Source of the DNA: Euonymus europaeus
Taxonomy: Eukaryota; Streptophyta; Magnoliopsida; Celastrales; Celastraceae
DNA length: 64,000 bases
Assembly (NCBI GenBank): GCA_963580455.1
Contig: OY756958.1
Location: 17,434,501 to 17,498,500 of the forward strand
Reading direction: 5' to 3'
The notes beneath the pieces were generated by a model. It was not told where the DNA came from. It ran no database searches and was given only the letters and a program-made list of their open reading frames with translations. This document shows positions 12,051 to 22,897 of this stretch, piece after piece. Positions within the stretch are counted from its first letter, which is position 1. Each line of letters starts with the position of its first letter. Made by a program: the position numbers and the translations under genes.

Positions 12051-14938
12051 GTGCTTTTAAAGGTTTTGTCCAATTTGGAATGAAAGTTATTTTTTCGGCA
12101 ACGAACCAATCTCGAAAGCCTATACTTGTAAATTTCGACACAAAATAACAATCAAAAGTGTAAAAATATCAACTTGGATGGTACAAAATTGCTCAACCCC
12201 TTCGTGGACGAACTTTTAATGATTTTTTTCAATTTGGAACGAAAGTTGATCTTTTGGCAACCAAACAATCTATAGATCCTAAGCTTATGAATTTAGAAAT
12301 AAGATAACAATAAAATGTACACACCGATCAACCTTGATACTTCGTAATTGCTTAATCTCTTAGTGAAGGAGCTTTTAAAAGTTTGGTCCAAGTTAGAACA
12401 AAATTTGGTCTTTTGGCAACAAAACAATCTAAGTAGTCTAAACTAGTAAATTTACACATCAAAAAAATGTACAACGATCAATTTTGACGATGAACAAAAT
12501 TTGGTCTTTTGGCAACAAAACAATCTAAGTAGTTTAAACTAGTAAATTTACACATCAAAAAAATGTACAACGATCAATTTTGACGATTCAGAATTGCTCA
12601 TCTCTATTCATGGAGGAAATTTTAAAGGTTTTGTCCAATTTGAAACGAAAGTTGTTCTTTTGGTAGCAAAATAATTTGCAGAGCCTATACTTGTGAATTT
12701 AGGCATAAAAGAACAATAAAAGTGTACATCGATTAACTTTGATGCTTCCAAATTGCTCAACTCTCTCAAAGAAAGAGATTTTTAAGTTTTTGTCCAATTT
12801 GGAATGAAAGTTAGTTTTTTGGCAACAAAACAGTTGATGAAGCTTATACTAGTAAATTTCAATGTAAAATAACAATAGAAAATGTACAACAATAAACTTT
12901 GATACTTCAGAATCGCTCAACTCTCTCAATAAATGGGCTTTTAATGGTTTTTTCCAACATGGAATGAAAGTTGATATTTTGGCAATGACACAATCTATCG
13001 AGCCTATACTAATGAATTTTGACATAAAATTACAATAAAAAGTGAACAATTATCTACTTTAACTGTTTGGAAATGCCCAACTCTCTCTCTATGTAGGATC
13101 TTTTAAATCTTTTGTCCAAATTGGAACGGAAGATGTTCTTTTAGCATCATTTCACAATGAAATAATCTATTTAGGCTATACTAGCAAATATATACGTAAA
13201 ATAACAACAACAAGTGTACTTCGATCAATTTTGATGGTCGAAATTTGTCAACTCTCTACATGGAGGAACATTTAAAGATTTTGTTTAATTTCGAACAAAA
13301 CTTGGTATTTTGGCAACACACAATGCACTGAGCCTATACCACTATATTTCAACATAAAATAACAATAAAAAGTGTACAACGATCAACGTTGATGGTTTAG
13401 AATTGCTCAAATATCTGAATGGAGGAAATTTTAAAGCTTTTGTAGAATTTGAAACAAAAGTTGGTTTTTTAGCAACAAAACAATCCACGAAGCCTATACT
13501 CAAAAATTTAGACATAAAAAAAAATGTGTACACCGATTAACTTTGATTATTTGAAAATGCTCAACTCTCTTAATGAAAGATCTTTTAAAGGTTTTGTCCA
13601 ATTTGGAACGATAGATACTCCTTTAGTATCATTTGACAACAAAAAATCTATGGGGCCTATACAAATAGATTTAAACGTAAAATAATAATAATAAGTGCAC
13701 TCTGATCAACTTTGCTACTTTAGAATTGCTCAAATCTCTTAATGAAAGAGCTTTTAAAGGTTTTGCCCAATTTTGAACGAAAGCTGGTCTTTTGGAATAG
13801 AAACAACCTATGGAGTCCATGCTGGTAAATTTTGCCATAAAATAACAATAAAAAGTGTACAATGATCTACTTTGATAGTTCAGAATTGGTCAATTCTCTT
13901 CATTGAGAAACTTTTAAAGGTTTTCTCGAATTTGGAACGAAGGTATGTCTTTTTGCAATAAAAAAAAATTATAGAGCCCACTCATAAATTTCGACATAAA
14001 ATAATAGTCAAAAGTGTACAACGATTAACTTTGATGGTTCGGAATTACTTAACTTTCTCCATGGAGGAACTTTTAAAGGGTTTATTCTATTCGGAACAAA
14101 AGTTGTTCTTTTAGAAACAAAATAATTCATGGAGCCTAGACTACTAAATTTCAACACAAAATAAAAAAACAAAAGTGTACAACGATCAACTTCGATAATT
14201 TTTAATTGCTCAATTTGTTTCATCAAGGAACTTTCAAAGGTTTTGTTCAATTTGGAACGAAAGTTGGTCTTTTTGCAATGAAACAATCCACGCTTATACT
14301 TGTAAATTTAAACATAAAATAACAACAAAAGTGTGGAACAATAAAAAATGATGCTTCAAAAATGATCAACTCTCTCGACCAATGATCTATTAATGGTTTT
14401 GCATAATTTAGAATGAACGATGTTGCTTTAACATTATTTGATGAGAAAACATTCTATGTTGCCTATACTAATAAATTTTGACATAAAATAACTATAACAA
14501 GTGTACTCTGATCAACTTTGATGGTTTAAAATTTATCAAGTCTTTCCATGAAAGAAATTTTAATGGTTTGTCCAATTTGGAATGAAAGTCGATATTTTGA
14601 CAACAAAGTAATCTACATAGCCTATACTCATAAATTTAGAAATAAAATAACAATAAAAGTGCACAACGATCAACATTGATAGTTCGAAATTGCTCAACTC
14701 TTTTCATGAAGGAACTTTTAAAAGTTCTTTCCAATTTTGGATGAAAGTTTATCTTTTGGCAACAGAATATTCCAAGGAGCCTATACTCATACATTTAGAC
14801 ATAAAATAACAATAAAATTTGTACATCGATCAACTTTAATGTTGCAATTGCTTAACTCTCTCAATGAAGGACCTTTTTGTCCAATTTGGAATGAAAGTTA
14901 GTTTTTTGGTAGCAAAATAATCTAGGAAGCCAATACTA
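12051..14938. repeat. Satellite array, block 4
   Basis: About 18 monomers of the ~160-bp unit. Variant CTTTAG[CT]ATCATTT units lie near 13132, 13612 and 14420 (diverged). Contains a 96-bp internal duplication (12396-12587). Confidence 0.9.
12396..12587 (+). repeat. 96-bp tandem duplication within the satellite
   Basis: GAACAAAATTTGGTC begins at 12396 and again at 12492. The two 96-bp units are nearly identical, so the duplication is sub-monomer in length and recent. Confidence 0.88.
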
Positions 14939-15077
14939 GATATATATAGGTTTGTTCGTGATTTTGGAGTAAGGTTGTGATTGGGCTAAGGTTCAAGCCT
15001 TAGGGAAGAATTTCTAGAGAGAGAAGGTGAGTATTTCGAATTCCTTAATTTTTAATCATGTTTTATGAATGGTTGAT
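14939..15077 (+). mobile_element. Left part of a family E/H LTR, 5' truncated
   Basis: Starts abruptly after satellite CAATACTA and matches 40753-40890 (shared GTTTGTTCGTGATTTTGG type sequence, GAGAGAGAAGGTGAGTA, ATGAATGGTTGAT). It is interrupted at 15078 by the nested Athila-type fragment and resumes at 18944-18949. Confidence 0.72.
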
Positions 15078-16701
15078 TGATTGGGATGGTATTTTGCATA
15101 TTTTTGTGGAGTTTTGAAAGCAAAAGGTTGAGTTTTAATGCTTAAAAACCACATTTTAGGTTTGAGTTTCCGAAATCCATGTTAATGAGCCAATGCATAA
15201 TTCAACACTTTGACATAGTCATTTTAAGTGTTTTCTAGTGGTTCAAGTTGGTTTGGTAGCTTAGAGATATGAAATCCAAGTTTTGGGCATAATGGTTAGA
15301 AGTTATGGAAATGCTATCTCTTAAGCATTTGAGTTTTAATATGCCGAATTTTTTTCTATCAACCTAAAAATGGTTTTGACACTTGTTTAAGTATGTTTCA
15401 GTCATTTATGACTTGTTTGAATGGGTTTTGTAGGCTCCGGATTGATCGGGGTTGAATATGGAAGAAAAGACACAAAGGAGCTGAAAAATTGCATTTTGCT
15501 GTCAACCGTCCGGACACTTATCAGAAACCGTCCGGACGGTTCAAGAAGAAAGATGGACAGATTGATTTTCAAGCATATCCGTCTGGACGGTACTGTTCAC
15601 CATCCCGACGGTTGAAGAAGAAAGCCGGACAGTGCTGTTTTCAAGCATATCTGTCCGGACGGCACTGTGCAATAATATTCGGGTCAACTTTTGAAGGTGT
15701 AAATGATCGAATTTGAAGAAAGTTTCTTCTACAAAGTTGAATTAGACATCCAGATCTTTCCAACGAGTGCTCATACTCATAAATACATTGAGAATTGAAG
15801 TCTGTGGAATTAAAACAAGATGCTGCCTCGAACAGTTCAGTAATTTCGAGTTTTATGATTTTTACTCAATTCTTGAAGGGCAAACTTGTCTAATTACTTT
15901 ATTTGACCAATGGGACTTATTTGTAATAGGTTAGGATGGTCGTTTAACAGAGGTATGAGGGTTCTATGGGTCTTGAGACGCCATTCTTTGGACAACACTC
16001 ATTTTGGCCGAAAATACATATTCTCTAAGGTTTTTGTTCTCTTACCTGGTTCTTGATCTTTGATTCTTGCTTGGGGTTCGAAAATCAGTCTCTTGAAGAT
16101 TGCTAGGAGTCTTGGAGACCCAACCAACTAGAAGAAGAAGTTCTTCCTCCTTGTAGAGCTTGAGAAGAGCCCAAGTTGGATTACCCTCAACTTCTATTTG
16201 TAGATTGAAAGGCCGATTCACCTCAACATTCGACATTGGATTTGATCTCTAAACTCCTCTTCCTTATTGTTATTTCATTTTATTATCGCATTTGGATTCA
16301 TAGTTTTAGTTTAATCTACTTGAATATTTCCATTCCGATTTAGTTTGTGCTTGAACGTTTTATGTTATGTTTTACATTTTATTATGTTGTGCTTATTTCC
16401 ATTTTGATTTTCTACAGTAGTTTAGTATTTAATTCTCATTTCGTATATTAGGATTTAGTTCAATCAATCACCCCAAGTGGGAAAACCGAATCTAACCAAT
16501 GGTTAGTGCAATTTTGCCACACTTAACATTGTGAATACCATATTTAATTAAGTAATTAGGTTAATAATTCATAGACCCAAGCCGAAACCAAAATTCTTTG
16601 TGAGACGATTTGGGATTCACTCCTATTATTACTTTGACAAACCTACACTTGGGAAAGCGTTAATCCACTTACCTATTTTTGGCGAGTCAAGTTTTTGGTC
16701 A
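15078..16701 (-). mobile_element. 3' LTR of the nested Athila-type fragment
   Basis: About 1.62 kb, bounded on the plus strand by TG at 15078 and CA at 16700-16701, i.e. starting TGACCAAAAACTTGAC on the minus strand. Just upstream on the minus strand are CTCGAGGACTAGCAAAAAGC and AGTTAGGGG. A gaggac-agcaaa motif followed by a G-rich tract is usual just before the 3' LTR in Athila/Tat elements. It contains CCGTCCGGACGG-type palindromes at 15507-15665. There are no coding signals. Confidence 0.68.
15505..15665 (-). promoter_or_regulatory. CCGTCCGGACGG palindrome block in the Athila-type LTR
   Basis: Full or near copies of CCGTCCGGACGG occur near 15507, 15527, 15580, 15601 and 15650, with TACTGTTCAC next to one. 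In sense orientation this reads GTGAACAGTA followed by CCGTCC-GACGG, as in the unrelated family C LTRs. Function unknown. Confidence 0.42.
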
Positions 16702-18323
16702 ACCCCTAACTAGCTTTTTGCTAGTCCTCGAGCAAAATAGCGAAAATCAATTGGGATGAATTTCGAGAGAAAAAATTACTTTTAAACCAATTTGTCTGGA
16801 ACGTGTGTGAGTGTAAGCATGCATTGACAAGTTCTTCCCTAAATGTTTAACCCTCAGAATAAACACATGACAAAGATGCAAGAGAGCACAAATCTCAACC
16901 AAGTCTTGATTTTAACTAAAAAGGTTGCTTCATTTTGAAACCAAACCATTCTCGTGTGTGTGTGTGTGTGACCACTTGGAACATCCTTGCCATCAATTTA
17001 GATTAGAAAATCATCAAATGAATCTCAATCATAAAGTGCAAGCCGCCATATGCTCACTTTTCAAAACTTCTCTCCACTAATGTAGCCCAACACAAAACCA
17101 ATGATCCAATAGGACTTTTAAAGCATGTAACGTAGGTTGAGGCTATGGGTATGTCAAAATGGAAATTTTAGGCTGAAACCACAATTCAAATATACATGTC
17201 AATGTAACAATGGTCATACATATGCATGCATGCACATATACCCCAAAGTAGTCCCAACTCACCTTTTTCACACTCACTTTGCTTTTTTTTTTCTCTACTC
17301 TCATTTTTTTTTCTTTTTATTTTTATTTTTAGTATATATGTGCCACATTGATTTTATTGATGGCATGCAACCGTCTTACTCTATACATATATCCCAAACT
17401 TGGATATTTTCATTCAATGAACTAAGTTGTTGCCTTCTTTTGCTATTTTTTTCTTTTTTTTCACTTTTTTTTCTCTTTAAAGCAAGCAACACCTTACAAA
17501 ATGCACCATCACAAAAACTCATCACTCAACCCATATGCATGATGATATGCACAAGCATCCCACAAAAACATATATATCCAATTGCGCGGATGATGCATGG
17601 GGGAAATTTTGTTCTAGCTAGGTACATATGTAGGTGCTGAAATAAAAAGGTTAACATTTGGCTAGGAAGGGACACCTAGGGATAAATTTAAAGTATGGTA
17701 GGCTAGAAATTAAGCTCAAACGACCAAAGAAGGCCTTATGTCATCTCATCAGTCAAAATGTGGACTAGGATTTCGCCTCAAGAGTTTATCAAGTGAGTTC
17801 TAGTGCTTGTGAGATTCAAAAGACTAACACTAAGCAAAACTTCTCTAAATGTCCAACACTTCAAAACCTCATGGTCATGTTCTCAAGGGAAAAGAGAAAT
17901 AGTCCAACTTCAAAACAAGACAAACTAAAAAGTCAAGCACAATCCAAGGGATCTTATATGCCTCCCACTACAAGTCATAGTTCATATTTTTCATCATGGG
18001 CAATCAAGGAATCACAGCAATGCAAAGCTTTTCACAACACACAGTTCCAGAATTTTTTCTTCTCTTTTTTTTTTTAAAAAAAAACTTTTATTTTTGAATT
18101 TCTTTTGAAAAACTAAACCAAACACAAACTGGGCACCCCCACCCCCAACTAGAGTAAGACATGGTCTCCATGGATGGAGCGAACAAAATGGTGCACAGTA
18201 AGTAATTATTCAATGCAAATGCAAAACACTACGTGGTTCTAAGACTACAATACTCCCAAAGTACCACAAACAAACAGAGTAATGTCACGGCACCAGCACC
18301 CCCATGACTAGGTATATGGATAA
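16702..18323 (-). other. Noncoding region between integrase and 3' LTR of the Athila-type fragment
   Basis: 1.6 kb with no convincing coding sequence. In Athila elements an extra env-like ORF may occupy this place, but I see no long frame or transmembrane pattern to support one. It holds a (TG)n microsatellite near 16949-16970 and several T-rich runs (17284-17330, 17445-17480, 18056-18090). The purine-rich tract ending at about 16702 is the presumed plus-strand primer. Confidence 0.5.
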
Positions 18324-18944
18324 TCAAATAACAACAGGAGAAGTTGAGAGTACTCCCTGGACATCCTGTAGAAGGAGTGTCTCATCCTCTGGTGCATAGG
18401 GAGCAAGGAATGGCTTGAGCCTTTGTCCATTCACAGTGAAGGTGGTCCCATTCTTTGGATTGGAAATATCCACAGCACCATGGGAATGAATCTTCTTGAC
18501 AATGTAAGGGCCACTCCAACGACTCTTCAACTTTCCTGGAAAAATATGGAGCCTAAAATTGTAGAGAAGCACCTCTTGCTCAGGAAAGAATTTCATGTCC
18601 AAGATCTTCTTGTCATGCAAGGCTTTCATCCTCTCCTTGGACAGTTTGACATTGTCATATGCCTCCCTTCTTGCTTCTTCTAGCTCTGAAATCTGGAACT
18701 TTCTCAAGCCTTGGGCATCATCAAGTGAAGAATTAATCTTTTTAATAGCCCAGAAAGCATGATGTTGAATCTCAACAGGTAAATGACAAGCACGACCATA
18801 AACCAAACGATAAGGTGACATGCCAAGAGTGGTTTTGAATGCAGTTCTATAAGCCCAAAGAGCATCAAGTAATTTATCAGACCAATCCTTCCTATTAGGA
18901 TGAACTGTCTTTTCAAGAATGACCTTGATCTCTCTATTAGCCAT
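18324..18944 (-). pseudogene. Integrase C-terminal fragment, Athila/Tat-type Ty3/gypsy
   Basis: A 206-residue open frame. Residues 3-45 give the end of the integrase core (NREIK, then [24 protein letters not shown]), including the conserved glutamate region in NREIK. Then follow [12 protein letters not shown] and the C-terminal DNA-binding part ([20 protein letters not shown] near 126-145 and [10 protein letters not shown] near 173-182). This pattern is typical of Athila/Tat rather than of the chromoviruses elsewhere in the window. The first two core aspartates and the HHCC zinc domain are missing because the element stops at 18943, so the ATG is fortuitous. The frame has no internal stop, so decay has been limited since truncation. 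It cannot act as an integrase. Confidence 0.85.
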
Positions 18945-18948
18945 TGAT

Positions 18949-20356
18949 CTTATATCGATGTGTGAGAGGGTTCGATTTTGCCATATGGTTAGGTTTGCAA
19001 AATCGGAAACCTAGAATCAAAAATTCATTAACTTTGGGTAAATTGCTCCAAACGAGGTAGGGGATTCTTGACCCATTCTTTTCGATATCATTCTTTGTAC
19101 TATAAATGTGTTTTGTATCCTCATTGGTCTTCACATTTTTTTTTGTCTTATTGTGCCTAAGGAAGAACGAGCCAAGGGTTTTTGATGTCATTCTCTAAAT
19201 GTAGATTACATAGCCTAGTGGTATGTTCGATCATCTATTGAGCATGTTGTGAATCTTGCCATGCATCATTGATAGTTATATACATAGGATGAAATATATA
19301 TATGTATATACATTGGCATGGCATAGGCATGATTACATTAGAGCTTGCATGGGACTCTCGAGTATGGACTCGGGATACCATAGGTTACTTGGAAGTCACA
19401 TGGGATGATGATTGCGTGCTTTGGCATTGGCACGAGTCATATGAATCCATGTGAGGCAACACACTTGAGGTGTGGGTGTGATGGGGATCACACAACCAGG
19501 TAAACCATTCATGGGTGCGGTGTGAATGATGATTGCGCTCTCATTCATTGATGGTTGGAAACCATGGTATGCATTTGAGGTTTGGTGAATCCATAGTGAT
19601 GACTAGTGGATTGATAAATGTGTTTGGCCTCAGAGGGAATACCCGGACTTTATGTTACAAAATGTGACACGTGCATGATTGATAGCATATTGTTGCACTA
19701 TCCTATTTTGACATCCGCTTAATTGTTGATATTACTCTTTTACCCCTACTAAGCTTCTAGCTCACTCCTTTGCTTTCTTTTCCCTTTCAGGTGAGACTGG
19801 TACTAGTGTCGGTGATACGGGCCAGTAGAGACGACGCTGTGGCATGGATGACACTTGGAGTGGGGATTAAGTTTGGGTTGGTAGACTTGAACCATTATTG
19901 TATTCACGCTTGTTGTAATTGAGACTCATATGTCATGTAGACTATGTGACACCGTTTGGTGTGGATTGTGGACGGTTAGAAGGAAATCCATGAAACTAGA
20001 TCTTTTGAACTGGGATGGAACCTTGGGTTCTAACTTTTATGATATATGAATGCATTTGAAGTTTAAGTATTGAAAATAGTTTGTGCTTGTTGCTAGATGG
20101 CCTGAGGACCTGTTAGGATGAGTTACATGCTGATCGAGGCCAGAGGCCTTGCTAGGTGTGATGTGATTGTGTGTTATATGCTGCGTTTGTTTCTAGGTAG
20201 GCATTCCCTGATATATGGGGAGATGCTGCCGGATTTTTAATTGAGGAGTTGACCTAGTGGAGATATCTAGGGTTGAAATCTTGGATATTAATCACATTGA
20301 CAACCTAGGAAGGTGTGGTAAGCATCATGTGACGTTTCCGAAAATGGGGCATTACA
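18949..20356 (+). mobile_element. Right part of the family E/H LTR interrupted by the Athila fragment
   Basis: Continues the LTR begun at 14939 and matches 40895-42295: GATGTGTGAGAGGGTTCG, the catgcatcat segment, gtgtgggtgtgatgg, CCCTTTCAGGTGAGACTGG at about 19782-19800, and the terminal ATGGGGCATTACA. It ends at 20356 against satellite sequence. Confidence 0.75.
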
Positions 20357-20482
20357 GAATTTCTCAACTCTCTCATGATTTTTTTTAAAGGTTTTGTCCA
20401 ATTTAAAATTTGCAAAAAAACAATCTATGAAGCATATACTCGTAAAGTTAGATATAAAATAACCATAAAGATGTACACTGAT
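20357..20482. repeat. Satellite, block 5, left flank of the double element
   Basis: Less than one ~160-bp monomer, ending in TGTACACTGAT. It continues at 35916 after the 15.4-kb insertion (ATCAACTTTAATGC), showing the insertion site. Confidence 0.85.
20478..20482. repeat. Target site duplication CTGAT, left
   Basis: CTGAT directly precedes the first LTR and CTGAT directly follows the third LTR at 35916-35920. A 5-bp duplication is usual for Ty3/gypsy integrase. Confidence 0.92.
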
Positions 20483-21056
20483 TGTAATATCCCGAACCCA
20501 AAATTTTAAAAAATATATAATAATTTTTCAAATTTAATATTTTTAATAAATACTACATATTTTTAGAAAAATATTGACGCAAGAATCAGCTAAATCGGAG
20601 TTGAATTGGATTTGTTATGGATTATAGAAGTTTAAGTGTTATTTGGGAATAAGGGGCAAAACGGTAATTTTCACCAAAAATCTGGGATAACCCAGATTTT
20701 TCTGGTTTTTCCGGCAGATTTGGCCGAAGGAGAGAGAGAGAGGGGGGAGGAGAGAGAGAGAGAGAAGAAGTTGTTCGTTTGTGGTCCGATCGGAGCAAGT
20801 AAGGTGTCAAATCGAAGCTCGTGGAGAGAGGAACAAAACCCAACCAGAATCGTCGTCATCGGACCACCGTAGACGGCGGAATCAGGCGGCGAAGTTTCGG
20901 TTTTTCAAGATTTCAAAGCTCGATCCCGGTTGATTCAGTAGGAATTTTGGAACGAGACAGGTACCATTAGATTTCTGTTGTTGTGGGCTTCGTTTTGATG
21001 TAGGAGTGACCGGAAAATTCGCCGGAAAAATGGATTCCGGCGACCGGCCGGCCGAG

Positions 21057-21276
21057 TTGACTCAGCTCCGGCGAGTTGACTCGGGTTTGACTGAGTTGAC
21101 CCGTTGACTCGGGTTTGACCCGTTTTGACTGGGTTGACCCGGTTTGACCGTGGACTATTTGACCCGAATTGACTTTGACCGGGTTTGACTTTTGACCCGA
21201 GTTGACCGGGTTACCCGAGTTGACTTTGACCGTTGACTTTTAGGTTGACTTTTGGTTGACTTTTCCGTATTTTGAC
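21057..21276 (+). promoter_or_regulatory. Array of 21 W-box-like TTGAC[C/T] motifs (LTR 1)
   Basis: Counted directly: 21 copies of TTGAC in 220 bp, all on the same strand and every one followed by C or T. TTGAC[C/T] is the core W-box bound by WRKY factors. The motifs sit within irregular GGGTTTGACCCG-like units, so the array may instead reflect expansion of a short repeat. Position is downstream of the GA tract, so it may be transcribed leader rather than upstream promoter. Confidence 0.6.
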
Positions 21277-21572
21277 TGTCGTGTATACGTATCCGTATTT
21301 TGATGCAGGAGGTTGATTTGGAGTTTTCAGACGTATTACAGATTAGCTTAGTCGACATTCCAGGTAGGGATTCTGCCCTAGTTCTTATTTGGGGTTCCGG
21401 GGGTTCCGTATTTGACGGACTCCTATTTGTCTATTGGTGTGAAATTCCCGGAGGTTGGGAATTTCTCTGTTTATACTCTTATCTGATTTATTTCCGCAAT
21501 TGCAATATGTTATGATTATATGTGGTTGTTTTGGAGGTATATGTACGACTGACAGTATTTTTGTGTCTCTTG

Positions 21573-21680
21573 CGGGCCCACTATCCTGGTGGGGCCCACC
21601 TATCCTCTCATGGGGTCCACTATCCTGGTGGGGCCCACTTATCCTTTTGTGGAGCCCACATCCATTGGCGGGGCCCACCT
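21573..21680 (+). promoter_or_regulatory. Array of GTGGGGCCCAC-like palindromes (LTR 1)
   Basis: About six copies of GGGCCCAC or close variants (GTGGGGCCCAC twice, GTGGAGCCCAC, GCGGGGCCCAC) separated by TATCCT-type spacers. These resemble TCP-class sites (GTGGGNCC), but binding is inference. The array recurs at +6592 and +13184. Confidence 0.4.
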
Positions 21681-22734
21681 CCTGATGTCTGGTTTTATCC
21701 TCGAGAGTCCGGATAGGATTCCATTATGATGATCTTCTATGATTTGTGAGATTATGGAGGGATGATTTGTAGAGCGTGGGACCCACATCGGGCAACCCAG
21801 CTTACTGGATGATTTATCGATGGTTTTGATCGGGTACGTACCTGGAGACCGGATTGAGGTGAGGTACATCCTAGGGGACGCTCTTCGATGTAGGCGATGC
21901 TATCGAGTACCTGATGTAGGCTCGATCCTCATCCAATCTGGGGAGTACCTGGACTGGGAGACACCTTGCGGGGATCAGGGTGGGTCCAGGGGAGGATTTT
22001 CTGTTGTTATGTGGATATGAGTTGATACGGATTTGTGTTGATACGGATTTGAGTTGATATGGATTTGAGTTGGATTATGATTGAGTACTGATTTGAGAGT
22101 TGTACTTGAGGATGGTAGTGGTGGAGCCTACTCGGTATCTACCCTACGGATTGACTGATTGTGATGAGTTGTGATGTGTATCACTTATGGTTTCTCTGTA
22201 TGTATTCTATATCTTACAGGCTTTCTTACTTTATCTCTGATTTACTGGAGTTCGGTGATACGGGAGTGTATCACTATTTGAGTTTCCTGTTCATTTCACT
22301 TACCTCTTGAGCTTTTACTTTCCGTTTATTCTGATGATTGATATTCCTCTATATCCCTACTGAGCTTTGTAGCTCATCCCTTTCATTCACATGTTTTCAG
22401 GTGAGATAGCCGGAGTGGATGATCAGCGCAGGGATGCGTGAGGCGTGATGTAGCTGGTGGGAATGGTTTGACTGTCTGTAGTATCTGTGTTTTGTACGGT
22501 ATTCCGTATCTATGAGATATTCCGCTGTAGACTCTGGTTTGTATGTTACATTACATTATGTTTGGAGTATTTGGGATTTGGTTGAGACATATGTGTGTGT
22601 GAGATTACTTATGTAGTGTTTGGGTAGCTTGGGGTGTAAATCCGGTTCGGGGAACGGAGGAGTTCCCTGCCGGTCACGTCTCTGGGATTCATGGGTGCTC
22701 ATCTGCACCTATCTGGGAGAGGGGCGTGACAGTT

Positions 22735-22746
22735 TGGTATCGGAGG
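22735..22746 (+). other. Primer binding site, tRNA-Met-like (copy 1)
   Basis: TGGTATCGGAGG lies 3 bases after the LTR end. It matches the initiator tRNA-Met primer site TGGTATCAGAGC except at two positions. Confidence 0.7.
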
Positions 22747-22897
22747 GAGGTCAGTTAGTTTTTGGAGTGGGTATTCGGTTTATTTTGTTTTTCCCCAGCT
22801 ACACATCACGCGCTTCCCGGCTGATCTGGTGAGTTATTCTTTCTTTTACGTTTTGGGTATTTGACTTATGTAGTTATACGTTACGTTTCAGTTATAG

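Larger units (their letters stand above)
15078..18943 (-). mobile_element. 5'-truncated Athila/Tat-type Ty3/gypsy element nested in an LTR
   Basis: On the minus strand the order is integrase C-terminal half (18944-18324), a noncoding stretch, a purine tract near 16702-16720, then one LTR (16701-15078). The 3' LTR end is exact (plus-strand TG at 15078). TTGAT flanks both ends (15073-15077 and 18944-18948), and the interrupted LTR resumes in register with the uninterrupted relative near 40890. Gag, protease, RT, RNase H, the integrase N-terminus and the 5' LTR are absent. Confidence 0.75.
20483..22731 (+). mobile_element. LTR 1 of the double element
   Basis: Starts TGTAATATCCCGAACCC and ends GGGGCGTGACA. 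Features in order: AT-rich start, a GA tract (about 20730-20765) likely near the transcription start, the TTGAC[C/T] array (21057-21276), a GGGCCCAC array (about 21573-21680), three or four ~19-bp GAGTTGATACGGATTT repeats (22018-22075), and TTTTCAGGTGAG at about 22394-22405. Confidence 0.93.

Noticed and set aside
15507..15660. CRISPR-like spaced repeats (CCGTCCGGACGG)
   Set aside because: Irregular spacing, palindromic short units and a plant LTR context; not a CRISPR array.
17137..17640. A 167-codon open frame on the plus strand
   Set aside because: It opposes the Athila-type fragment, is rich in Phe/Leu from T-tracts, and has no recognisable domain or codon bias.
20622..22832. Many short open frames on both strands repeated three times
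   Set aside because: They recur only because the LTR is repeated. The Ser/Arg-rich ones translate the GA tract or the TTGAC array.
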